Source: Numida meleagris
Taxonomy: Eukaryota > Chordata > Aves > Galliformes > Numididae
NCBI RefSeq assembly: GCF_002078875.1
Contig: NC_034424.1
Location: 9,599,248-9,663,247 of the forward strand
DNA length: 64,000 nucleotides
Direction of reading: 5' to 3'
Part shown: positions 23,341-33,840 of the stretch, piece by piece
Numbering within the stretch: position 1 is the first letter of the stretch
How the letters are laid out: each line of letters opens with the position of its first letter
Position numbers and translations under genes: made by a program
Notes under the pieces: model-generated
What the model saw: the letters and a program-made list of their open reading frames with translations, nothing else
Database searches by the model: none
Told to the model about the DNA's origin: nothing

Positions 23341-24430
23341 CCGGCATCTTCTGAACACTTACAAAATCTCCCTTTTCTTTTTTTTTTAGTTGTCAGTGTT
23401 TTTTCCCTGTATGAACCTGTAGCATCTGGCAGCAGGAAAGTACAGTAGGACTCGCTGGCACCATGGTGCAGAGCCTCGAAGAATTCCGTATTGTGACAAC
23501 ACATCAAAATAAATTGCTGTCAACAGACCAAAACACCAAGTGCTGTGATTCTGTCTGACGTGTGAAGACTCAGACAGGCTGTCTTGACAACTTGTGGTGG
23601 AGCACCTGCAATTGGCAGAAGACAGTGATATAAATCTGATTTGCCTGATATGCAGCACCTAGATATCGTTAATGTTGGTGACAATAACTCTGCATAACAT
23701 TCCTGAGACATAGATCTGATTTTTTGTCTATTACTTGTGTTGTTTTTTGTCACTCTCTGATAGTAGCTCTGCTTCCCTTCTCTGCTCAGGGTTTGCCTGG
23801 AAATTGCTGTGAATAATAAACCGTATTTAAAAAGGCAATAACAAATTAAGGTTTAATTCAGTCTCTTTTTGAGAGCGAGAAAAGGCAGTCATTGTCCCAG
23901 CTGCTCAAGGCAAAAGATGTGCCATGAAATTTTATTTTACACTAATCGTAAAAATAATCTTCGTGGAAGTTGCATTAATTTCCTCACTCACGGACAAACT
24001 ATTGAAAATAGTAGGTTAAAAGCCATGAGTTGCAGTAAATCTTTTCTGAAATGTATGCAGTTTTAAACTTCTGGAAGAGGAGAAGAACCGCTGAAATAGG
24101 TGGTTAATTTTTACCTTTCATTATCAATAAGTGATAATTCTTTACAGGGCAGCATATATCACAGCTCATTTATGAATACGTGAAACATGTCTTGGCTCTA
24201 GAGTTTAATTATTGGAACTTAACACTATCTTTCCTATTTCAGCCCTTCCTTGCTAATACGGGTGTGATATATTTCATCCCAACACTGGCAGGTACTAGAA
24301 AACAACAACACGTATAAATTTGAATTTCTATCTATCGCTGTCCCCCATGCATATTTAAGTCTTGGGATTTGAAATATTTTTGTGTGCAGCAACTGAGAAT
24401 GGTCTGGGGAGTCATTACGGCTTTGGACAG
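23340..24430. other. AT-rich noncoding stretch
   Basis: Unique AT-rich sequence with an acceptor-like T-rich tract near 23380-23391. It includes the exon-like unit at 24243-24291. Otherwise nothing is identified. Confidence 0.35.
24243..24291 (+). other. Exon-like unit with branch point
   Basis: An ACTTAAC branch-like string lies about 25 bases before ATCTTTCCTATTTCAG (ending 24242). The 49-base segment has only one open frame, reading PFLANTGVIYFIPTLA plus one base, and ends CTGGCAG|GTACTAG. Acceptor quality is high, while the donor matches only at CAG|GTA. The phase does not fit directly onto 32564-32615, so another exon would be needed if both belong to one gene. No family is recognised. 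Confidence 0.25.
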
Positions 24431-24780
24431 AAGCAAAGGAGCTGAGGACGCTCCGTGCTGCGGGTGCATTCTGGCTGCGTGGCCGAAGCCTTGCGCCCGC
24501 TGCAGCTCAGCCCACACCGCGCCGCAGTCGGCTCCAGGGCTGAGTCCCGCACGCTGCCCCGCGCCCACCCCGGGCTGCCCGTGTCCTGCTCCCAGCCTGG
24601 GCCTGGGGACGGGAGGGCCTGGCGTTAGTTCCCTGTGCCCGGGGCTGGTGGAGGGCTGGGACACAGCCTGGGTGCTGGTGGCTTATTTATTTGTCTGTAC
24701 AAAATGTTCGGGAACTCCTCAAGCGGAGAACTTCCAAAGTGTCGCTGTCCAGTCTGAGAAGCCCTGAGAGCAGAAGAGAG
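24430..24780. other. GC-rich patch
   Basis: CpG-rich sequence with a 132-codon plus frame and overlapping minus frames, judged compositional. No promoter boxes are clear. Confidence 0.35.
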
Positions 24781-24789
24781 GTTTTTGAA

Positions 24790-25180
24790 ATTACCGTTCA
24801 TTCTTGTCTGTATTGTTATTTTATCCCTTAAAGGCTGCTAATGAGAAATAGAGCCTCATTATGATTTTAAGGATGAGAGAGGAAGGCTTTTAATTAATGA
24901 TATGTAAATGGTCTTGAATTGATTATGTTAGAATATCAAGAGAGATGGGTAGAAGCTGTGGTGTAATATATTTTAATTAAGAATTAATTAAAAATGATGG
25001 CAATTTCATAAAGCCTCACAGAAAATAGTGGAATTTACTTTCTGTCAGGAGTAAATTAGCCAGTGATTAAATAAAGGGCCTGCATTAATAGTGGAGTTAT
25101 TTTTAAACTGTGCTATGAAGAATTGTGTAATTTTCCCTAAATAAGTAAAATAAAAAATGTGATGTTAGCAAACAAGTTTT
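24790..25180. promoter_or_regulatory. Enhancer-like AT-rich block with perfect palindrome
   Basis: Dense TAAT/ATTA motifs, including TTTTAATTAATGAT near 24890. An exact inverted repeat TTTTAATTAA-GAA-TTAATTAAAA lies at 24971-24993. Paired, inverted TAATTA sites of this kind suit homeodomain dimers (family knowledge). Unique sequence, few CpGs and sharp borders to GC-rich neighbours suggest a conserved noncoding element. Confidence 0.4.
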
Positions 25181-25189
25181 GGAAATGAT

Positions 25190-25800
25190 GGCGGAATGCA
25201 AACTTAGTTCTGTGCCCTCCCTGTGTAGTACTTGAGAGAAGTGGCCTCCGTGCTTTGTGCTGCGGGCGGTGCACCCGCTGCAGAGCTGCGTCCCGGTGTG
25301 CCCGTCCTGCAGGCCTTGGTGTCCCCGTGCCGCCACGCTCCCCGCTTCACGCCCTGCCCTGCCCGGTGGCTGTGGCCGCTCGGTGCTGCCCACACGCTTG
25401 CTTCCGTTCCAGAGCAGCTGAACCTCAGCTGTCCCCCGGCTCCTGGCGGCCCACGGCGTTGCACCGACTGCTCCGCGTCGCCCAGCTCCTGCCCAGCCAC
25501 CCAGGGAGCAGTGCTGTTGCTCGGCTGCCCCGAGCGCCACAGGATATCTCTGCCACACGCAGGTGATGGGCATGGCCGTGCTGCTACGTGGGGACGTGCC
25601 TGCACCCCGCCGAGCACCGCGTGCGGGGCGCTGGCTGCTCACCTTGCACCCGGCAAAGGAAAGCCCTGCGGTGGGACGCGTCCAGGCCCCGTGTCCTGCT
25701 GCGGTGTGTGCCTGGGGACGGCCAGCTGTGTGTCAGGTACCGCCGCGGTCCGGTGTCTCTGCTTTTGCATGGCCCTGAAACCCTGTGCTGGCGTGCTATG
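25190..25800. other. GC-rich patch
   Basis: GC- and CpG-rich over about 600 bases, with large overlapping ORFs on both strands (200 codons plus, 179 minus). Their coexistence in opposite phases and lack of domains argue for composition rather than coding. Confidence 0.4.
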
Positions 25801-26635
25801 TGAGTTTCATGGACTTGTACATGCTGTTCTGTAAATGGGTTTTATGCACTTGTTTAGTCCGCTATTCAATAAAGAGCATTTCCATAGCAACTGCTCCATC
25901 ACATGGTGCACACTCATGCTGTCTCTGAGATAAAGAGCACATTTTAGGGCAGCGTATTCTTAATGTCTATGTCCTAAAATACAATTTTTGATGATGGTGA
26001 TGATTTTTCAGGGAGAATATTTGTAATAAGCTCCCATGCTCCTAACCATGTTCCTGGTTTTGTGGTGGAGGACTGTGTACCTCCAGTAATTCCTTTCTTT
26101 TGTGAATTTTCACATAAGGATTGTGAAATATTTGTTAGTTCAAGTCACAGTGTGGGGTCTCGTGTCGATAGCACTCAGGCGTTTTTGTCACCTTTAGCAG
26201 TTTGTGCCCGAGTGTTGTTTCTAGAGAAAGAGCAGCCAGCACCTGGTGCTGGAACCTGACTTTGTTCTGCAGCAGGCACTGCAGGGCAGCGCTGCTCGTG
26301 CCGTTGGTGTGGCAGTGGCTGCAGAGAGCCGCAGTGTCCCCACGGCGCTGTGCCTCCTACCCGCGGCTGGTGAGAGCGGGCCTGCTGCCGCGGGCACCGT
26401 GCTGCTCACGCGTGCCGTGCTGCTCTGCTCACGCCAGCAGCTGGGTCCCTCGCACCGCACGGCAGGCCCGAGCGTGGCAGAAGGTGCTCACGAAATGCAA
26501 CGTGCCCGCGTCCTGCTGCCACCTCCCACCCCTACAGGAGCCCTTCACCATGACCCGGTTTCTCCCAGGCTGGGGAATAATTTTCTAAAATACTTGTCGC
26601 TGGAAAGTTCTTCACAACTCACTGCCCAGCCCTAG
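25800..26635. other. AT-rich then GC-rich (26240-26560), no gene
   Basis: 25800-26235 is unique AT-rich sequence with a TTCAATAAAGAG polyadenylation-like string near 25866. 26240-26560 is a GC patch with overlapping ORFs. No repeat family is recognised. Confidence 0.35.
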
Positions 26636-26639
26636 AAGA

Positions 26640-26885
26640 GTGGATACTGAAGCCCGTGAGGCTGTGAGATACATTGTTAAATTGAGTAAAAGCCCATCGG
26701 AGCATCGGGGTGCATTCTCTGCTAAGTACTCTGTTCCCCGCATGATGCTATCTAATTGTTTCTTGAACGATCTTAACGTTTCTGCCTGGCTGAATTTGCC
26801 TGCTAGGCCATTCCACACTGAAGACTCCCTGCGTGAGAAAGGGCTTCCCAGCTCCCTCTCCAAATATGTTTCCTACTTGCATTGA
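26640..26885 (-). mobile_element. Ancient CR1/L3-like LINE fragment
   Basis: Read on the minus strand the order of elements matches the 3' region of old CR1/L3-type LINEs: CTTTCTCACGCAGGGAG, GTGTGGAATGGCCTAGCAGG, GGCAGAAACGTTAAGATCGT, TCAAGAAACAATTAGATAG and, further on, CCGATGGGCTTTTACTCA. It is far more diverged than the copy at 19.2 kb. The 81- and 83-codon open frames over it are remnants or chance. Such old copies in gene deserts are sometimes exapted as enhancers. Confidence 0.6.
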
Positions 26886-26889
26886 CATT

Positions 26890-28590
26890 CTGTCTGTTTG
26901 AAGCCCAGCTTTTAGCTCATTTGCTGTTTTACTTAGAGTCAGATGCATGGGGAAGGTTCTCTAAACATATTGATGATTTGTAGTTCAGTTGCAAATGGCA
27001 ACCATGAGATACTTGTATTCTTTAGCAACTTTTGTATCAGTATAACCAAAATGTGCCTTGTGGGTAGAGGCTCCGTGTCCCACAGGGAGGCTGCGCAAGA
27101 CTGAGCACAGCAGCAGGTGGGCTTCAATGCTCCCATTGTCTGGTAGCACACATGCCTGGTACTTCTGTTTCCTACCTAAGTTTCCTATCTGCTTCCTAAG
27201 TTATTGACTTAGCAAACCCACCGTGGTGCACAAACACGCAGAGCAGTTGTGTGTTGGGGGCGTATTTTAGTGCAGAGGGCTTGGGTTGTCTAGCTTGTGC
27301 AGAATGGGCCCAGCACAGGGACTATGAGGGGGACCCCGCAGACCCCGATAACTTGGCTGGGTTTTGAATGTGGAGCATTCTCTGCAGGAATAGGTCTGTG
27401 CTCAGTGCCCACCCGTGGCTCCTCATCCTCATCTTCTCCTTCTGAAGGCAGCAGAGGGTGCACACCAGCAGCAGCACACGTGGAGCAGATGGGATTTCTG
27501 GAAGGATCCAGTGGTTTGCTGTATGGGTGGCACTGCTCCCGCAGGGGGTGCAATGCCCACTGTGGGATTGTGGCTGCAAACCATGCACTGCGCTGAGCAA
27601 CAGAGCCTGGAGAATTAACATTCCTTGCAATTATCCAACCATCTTAATTACTTGCCCAATATTCTGCCTTGCTATTAGCTGCCCGAGTCGTTTTGGGATT
27701 TTCCAGACATGACTTCCATCCAGTTTGTTAGCCAGGAAACAGAAAACAAATTAGAAAATTGGAGTAGAAATTACCGCAGGGCATGAAGAAGTACTGAGGC
27801 AGTGCCCAGAAGTGCTGCTAGGTCCTCACGTCAGGCCCCCAGGGAGGGGCAGGGCTGGGGGATGCCAGCGTGTGCTGCAGGGCGCTGCCCCGTGTCCCTG
27901 CATTCTGCCTGTGGGCTGTTGTACAGGTTTGGGGAATCTGGTGAGGGCAGTGCTGAACCTCCTCCAACAGCTGCCAGCAGGGCAAAAGAAGCAAAGGGCC
28001 AGCACCTAGCAAGAGTTGTGCATGTGCCCATAAGCACACACACACACGTGTACACATGTGTGCACATCCGTGTATGCACTGCTGTCAGCACTCCTGCTTC
28101 ATATATGAACGCATCGTTTGTGAAGTACCTGTACCATCTCACTCCCAGACTGACGTGTGGACTGCAGGAAAAGGCCTTTTTTTTTATCAGTTTCTGCTTT
28201 AAGGAAGTAAAAGGTCCTTTGGTTCTGGTCTGCCATGTCAAAATGCAGAGCCTGCCATTGAAAAGCTCCTAGGTCAGTCAGGACGCCCTGCAGCTTGCTC
28301 TCCTAGCTTGGCCAGCTCCATCTTCCTGTTGCAGGAGTTGGGAGGAAGCCCGGCCCCAGCAGTGGTTCTCGTGGCCGTGGGAAGCAGGTGCACAAATAGC
28401 CAGTAAGGGTGTGTTGTAACAGGAGCCCCAGCAGCCGAAAGGGAGAGTTTACGGCTCCTGTGCTATCTGGCACTGTTCATTAGTGTATTTTGTGCTGGTG
28501 ATAAAATTTTACAGGTTGATCATTTAAATGCAGGTTGGAAATAAATTTGACGATCCAACTGGAGAAGTAACAGGCACTGCTCAGCCTGTC
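26890..28590. other. Mixed noncoding stretch
   Basis: GC-richer parts at 27300-27590 and 27790-28010. A CA dinucleotide run at 28035-28047 continues into CA/TG-alternating, Z-DNA-prone sequence to about 28075. Overlapping ORFs up to 156 codons have no recognisable domain. Confidence 0.35.
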
Positions 28591-28599
28591 TTTCCCCCC

Positions 28600-30780
28600 A
28601 GTCAATATGCCGAGTGGCATTAGACCCAGCCTGCCTGACCAGGCCGCAGCGGGACGCGTTCCTCCTGGTAGGGTGCTGCGGATCCCGGGTCCCGGCGCTG
28701 AGCTGGCGGCTGCGGGTGGGCACACGGCGCCGGGGCAGCACCGCCCCTCATCTCTGCTCCCGCTTTTATTAGACGCGCCCTGAACCCTTTGATGTGATAG
28801 GGAAAATCAGCAGCATAGGTCTCCCTCTTTGTTCTGGGATAAGCTGCAAGCTTGCTTTCTGCAGCTATCTTGATCAATGAGCGAGCGCCTGATATCAAAA
28901 CCACATGGAGGGAGCGGAGCTGCAGGGCGATCCCCTGAGAGCGGTTTTGATTGGAGCTCCGAGTTTGGTGTTGAAGGAGGAGGGAGACAGACAGGTTGTT
29001 TGAAAAAATTCCCTTTGGACCAAACGCTGATGTTGGAGCTGAGCTACAAACACTTCTGCTGTAAGAAGAGCAACTTTATCAGTTTTCTAGGTTAAACGCT
29101 GCTCTTTGGAACGTAACGCGCACTCTGCCTAGTTACTCCTCTGGCCACATCTTCCAGCAGCTTGTCAACATTAATTGTGCATCCAGTGTGACTGTTATTG
29201 CACTAATTAATTACTTAATTTTTCAATACACATTTTTATTTTTATTTAAAATTCCCCGCTGGCGGAGCAGGAGGGCCGGCTGTGGAGGTGTGCTGCGTCC
29301 TGCCCTCCCGCCCGCAGGCTGCCCGTGTCTTGCCACAGTGCATACAAGTTGTGGGTAGATACTGTTTCTAAACAGTGTATTCCCAGTGGATTTCACAATC
29401 ACTAAGCAAGGCGTTCTTTAAACAATCTCCGGAGCCATTTGCTCTGCTATCGAAGGCAAATTCACTGCCTGTCCGTAATTTTCCCTGGGAAACAGTGTTT
29501 GCTGCACCATTTCAGCATTTACTTCAGCAGTTAGGGGGCATCTAATTAAACGTTTGGCACGTGCAGTGAGCAAAATGTAGTATAGTGATATAAAAATTAT
29601 TAAAAATTAATACAAGGTTAATTTTGACCAATTCAGCATCTTTCTTTGAGGTTCCCATTGACAGCCAAGCTGCAAAGTTTAATGCAAAGCTTCACATTGC
29701 AGCTTATCTCCCCTTAATTAAAATTAAAATGTGAGCAACAACACAGAGATATTTTGTAGGCATCTTGGAAGAGGAGAAGCAGAAGCTCGAGTGATGGTTG
29801 TTTAATAAGATTATAATTGGAGAGTTAAAGCCTTGTGATCTGCTTGAAGACTGGTTTGGTGCTGGTGCAGCTCTGTGGCAGGCGAGCCCCAGGTGCCTGG
29901 CCGAGCATCCCTTGCCGACATCTGGAACCAGTTGCAATACATCACTGTCAAAACTGCTTTCTATACGTATCTGCATTTACACATTAGTTACCCACGCAGC
30001 ACTCATCAAAAAAGCTGAACAATCTTGACATGGTGTCCCTGGTGGAACGGCAAAGGTGAACCGAAGTTGGGAGGCAGTGTCTCGCGTCACTGTCTGCTGA
30101 GCTTTTACAACAGGAAGCCTGATTAAAACTGAAAGGAAAAATTTATCGTCAGCTTCTGCTTTGTATCATTTTACCTACAAAAGGAGGTTTTTTTTTTTTC
30201 TGTGTGAAACATTTGATAATGGGGGCTGTAGATGCTTTTAGTTTCCATTGTTTGCCTTTAGTACAGAACGGTGTTTTGCTGGACCGGTCACCGTGGAAAG
30301 ATTGCTGAATAGGTTGTAGGTGTCTTATTATCCACATAATTTCCTCTTTCTTGCTCAGTTCTTGCTTTGAATTATAGGACCTATCTATAGTTCATTCAGG
30401 TTTGTTGCACAGGGATTGATGTAACTTGGATCGAGTGTGTCTGTGTAACATGTTAATATTACCGCATGATTCTGTGTGTGTCACCGCAATGAAATGAACA
30501 GCGCTCGTGTCTGTCAGCGCTGAGAACTGAGGAGCAGAAAAGAGAATAACTGAGAATTTCCTTGGGAGCTTAGGGATTAGGAGTTAATTAGAAGTTAAAA
30601 GTGAAAATGTTGAGGAACCAAAATGAGTAAAGGATAGAGCTCGTCAGATGTGTCCTCTAGGACACAAGCTAGCTGCTCTGGTAGAAACAGAAGATTTCAC
30701 TCTTGGCGCAAGGTTCAAAAGGAAGGCAATGCAAAATACTGTATTTATTTTTTCAATTAAAAATGGCTCTGCCACTGTGC
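28600..30780. other. Small GC patch then AT-rich block
   Basis: 28620-28760 is CpG-rich, with a second GC-rich patch at 29260-29330. The rest is AT-rich unique sequence with homeodomain-type strings (ATTAATTACTTAATT near 29205, TAATTAAACG near 29543, CCTTAATTAAAATTAAAA near 29712). Parts are enhancer-like, and no exon or repeat is recognised. Confidence 0.35.
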
Positions 30781-30789
30781 ACACTAGCA

Positions 30790-31450
30790 GTAAAAGCCAG
30801 AGCTAGATCGTGCTGCAGCCAGCCGGGCTCTGCCTGCTCCTGAGGGCACAGCCGTGGGGACGCAGCCCGTGGTGCTGGGAAGCTGCCGCCCTTCTGGGAG
30901 CTGCTGGCGGACGTGGCTCCTCCAGGTGCTCCTCAGCCCCACTGCAAACCTTCCTTGCCGGAGCTGGCTCTCACTGCCACCAAAGGCCAGTGGTGAGTGA
31001 GGTACCAGGGGGAGAGCTCTTCCTGGGGGCAGCACCTGGCTTTTCTCCTTGTCCATTCATCACATGCATCCGAAGATGAAGGAGAAAACAATTCCGGTGC
31101 CCAGCACAGATGGTGAGAGGGCTCCTAACGATGCCGTAATCATCCCTTCTGAGGAGGTTAACCCTAACCAACAGCAAATCTGTCCTGTCAGGCTGTGAGT
31201 GGCTAGCAGCCTTCTCCATCTGCTTGTGGAGCCGGGCAGTATCCTGACGGCACCCTCCTGCCCCGTGCTGGTCCTGCAGCAGCCCAGGGAGTGCTGCAAC
31301 GTGGGCTCTGGGACAGCAGGCACCTGCCAGCCGTGTGTGCAGCACTGCGTGCCCCACTGAGCCGCTGCCGCCGGCGTCTCTCCCAAAGCAGTTGGACCAG
31401 CAGTGACACAGCCCTGACCAACTGGGAACAGGGAAGATGGGACGCGTGTG
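30790..31450. other. GC-rich patch
   Basis: GC-rich with overlapping ORFs. A donor-like AGTG|GTGAGTGAG lies near 30992. The possible upstream acceptor at about 30925 has a weak pyrimidine tract, so no exon is called. Confidence 0.35.
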
Positions 31451-32560
31451 ACTGCAGCTCCAGGAATGGTGTCACAGGTGGAAAGCTTTGGAAAGGCAGA
31501 GAGAATGTTCCCAAACTAGAGATATTCTTAGGAAGCTTGGGAAACTGCTGTGCTTTTCTCTAACGGCTTGCTTGGCGGGCAGCACCTCCGTGTGCATCGT
31601 ATCGGTGCTGCTCTTGAGACTGTGCGGATGGGCTGTTCATTTTACATGTGGTCTCTCTGGCTGCCATTTTGTGCAGTATCAGCTCTACTGACATTGCAAC
31701 CAAAACAGTCAAACCTGCAAAACTATTCTTGGGTCTTATTCAGTAGTGTTTCATGTTCAGTTCTCCTTTGCTTCTTAATTCCACGCCATCGTTCCTGGAA
31801 TTCAGAAAATTCTTCTCTGGAACGTGACTGTGACTCACCCAGCCTTCCCGTGCAGGTGCTGCGTCCCCGGCACGCCCGTGCAGAGCTCAGGGACACGGCC
31901 CTCGCCGAGAGGGTGAGAAGCAAATGGGGCAGGGAGTTATTTAGGTTGGCTCGCAGGGAGGAGACAAAAAGGATTCTGGAATACGAGGAGCACAGCTCAT
32001 TTTTCATAGTTCCCTCTGCTATGGCATTGATGCCATGCTATGCTTCATGACTTGCTGTTTTCATTAGACATGTCCAGTAGCTCTGGAAATGGCGATAAAG
32101 TGCCTCTCTAACTGGTGTTTACTTCAATAACTAGACAAACAAGAAATATTGCAAGGTTTTGGAGATGGATGTATTTTGTCTTCAGTGATTTCAGTTGTTT
32201 GGATATTTGTAGCGTTTCCGAGGTTCATTTTTGGCAATATTCATGTAACCTCTGCATGGAAAAGCCCAACAAATTTTGTGCAGATTCTGTTTATCATTAC
32301 CGAAGGAGAAAAGCCAAAATATTGCACAAGGATGAGTATGCTGGCACTGCACTGCACTGCTCCTGGGTGCTGGGGAGCACGGGCCAGCGTGGTGCTGGCA
32401 GGCAGGTGACGCTCAGCGCTGTGCCTCAGCACTGCAAAGCCCGGTGCTGCTGTGTGCTTATGGTGGACTGGGACAGAATCGGGTCTGGTGTCTGTGGCCT
32501 TTGTTGGTGCTGATAATCTCTCCCCAGGCTGCTGACAGGAATGGCATTATCTTTGCTTTA
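31450..32560. other. Mixed sequence leading to exon candidate
   Basis: Unique sequence containing a 166-codon plus frame (31550-32050) without recognisable domain. It includes the exon-like unit 31856-31912. If the exon at 32564 is real, this stretch is the end of its upstream intron. Confidence 0.35.
31856..31912 (+). other. Exon-like unit, 57 bases
   Basis: CACCCAGCCTTCCCGTGCAG precedes 57 bases, exactly 19 codons in the frame VLRPRHARAELRDTALAER, which end GAGAGG|GTGAGA. Rich in Arg/Ala/Leu because of GC content. The unit is phase-neutral (0-0), so it cannot supply the two bases the 32564 exon needs in its longest frame. Confidence 0.18.
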
Positions 32561-32563
32561 CAG

Positions 32564-32615
32564 ACGAGCAGACTATGATAAAATCAAAGTTCGTTTTAAA
32601 GCAAACAAAAATAAA
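32564..32615 (+). other. Candidate internal exon (52 bases)
   Basis: All canonical splice elements are visible. A GCTGAC branch-point consensus has its A at 32535, 28 bases before the AG. ATCTTTGCTTTACAG ends at 32563, and the donor AAA|GTAAGTAC starts at 32616. Read from the second base, the unit encodes RADYDKIKVRFKANKNK with no stop and ends at a codon boundary. A second frame is also open. The donor GTAAGTACTTAC is itself a perfect palindrome. In the first frame it joins in phase with the terminal exon candidate at 40545. I do not recognise the protein. The upstream exon must end with two bases of a codon, and I could not find it with confidence. Confidence 0.45.
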
Positions 32616-32627
32616 GTAAGTACTTAC

Positions 32628-33840
32628 ATTGACTTTTTACTCAGGTTCCCGACTCTGCTTTTCACTTTAATAACATAAGCTTCACTGATAAACAGACAGA
32701 AATGGTGCCCAATGAGCCTAAACTGAAATCTCAAAACAATAGCAACAACAAACCAATTAGAGTTCCTCTTGGTTTTATGTTAAATGTAAGCACTGACTTC
32801 GTGGAATCAGTACAAAACGTGAGTGATGCATGAAATGGAAATATCCTGGCTGGTGTGTAGAATAAATACAGACAGAGCTGTGGTACTGGCTGCAGCGTGC
32901 AGCCTACATGCAGCCAGGGAGAGGACAGGCTTGGACATCTGCCCACAGAAATCGTCCCTTTATGTGGAAGTTACCTTATATTTTTGATTTCCTTTGATAC
33001 CTTTGGAGCAGATAAGTGATTAGACTGACTCTATCCTGTATCTATGTCAGTTCTCCCCCGAAGACAGTCAGAGGGGACGTGGCTGAGGCTGAGGGACAGC
33101 CCCTGCAGGAACTGTCCGGAGCTGCCTCAGTGCCCAGAGGTGCAGAGGACACCACCGTGCGTGGGGCACCGCAGGCACAGGCCGTGCCCCGGGGACGGCT
33201 GTCAGTGCTAGCGAGACGTGTTCCCACAGAGACGTGACGTGCTCCCACAGGCAGTGCCACCCCCCAGCCCCGCGGGTACACGGACATCCTAGGGCACAGG
33301 TCTCCATCTCACCAGTGGGGAGAAATGAAAAAATCTCAGGAATACACCTTTGGTTGGGACTCAGGAATAAAATCTGTTTCTTGGCTAGAAATCCACGCTG
33401 ACTCATTATAACAGCAAATGTGGTTAAAACGAATTCAGCCCCAAACATCTGGGTCTGCCGAGTCAGGTGGAGAGTTGACCTGGTCCCGCGCTGTTCGGAA
33501 TGGCGGTGAGGAGCATGTGTGTAAGGACAGAGGCAGCAGGTCGCACACACTGTGCAGCCCCGCACCCAGCGGTGGATGGCCAGGTTCTGTGAGCGGGCGG
33601 TGCAGCAGCGCGGCAGGGCAGGCCTCCCACTCACAGCAGGGTCGGTCCGCTTCTCCCGGCCCGGGCCCGGTGCTGCTGCCGGTGCTGCAGAGCTGGAAGG
33701 GGCACGGCCGGGCCAGGCTCCCATCGGCGGCCATCCGGGCTGCTGCTGTGGGAAGGCCCTGACGTGGGCCCGGTGCCGCGGCCCCCCCAGCAGCCAGGCC
33801 CGCTGCCACCCCCGGCCTCAGCGCCAGGCTTTGTTGTGAA
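32628..33840. other. Intron-like AT stretch then GC-rich patch
   Basis: 32628-33010 is AT-rich unique sequence and 33030-33830 is increasingly GC/CpG-rich (densest at about 33590-33830). The large ORFs there, up to 218 codons on the minus strand, are Pro/Ala/Arg-rich with no domain and overlap plus-strand frames, so they are not called. Confidence 0.35.

Noticed and set aside
30926..30991. Possible exon before the strong AGTG|GTGAGTGAG donor
   Set aside because: The only candidate acceptor has a poor pyrimidine tract, and the frame that looks most protein-like would create a stop on joining to 32564.
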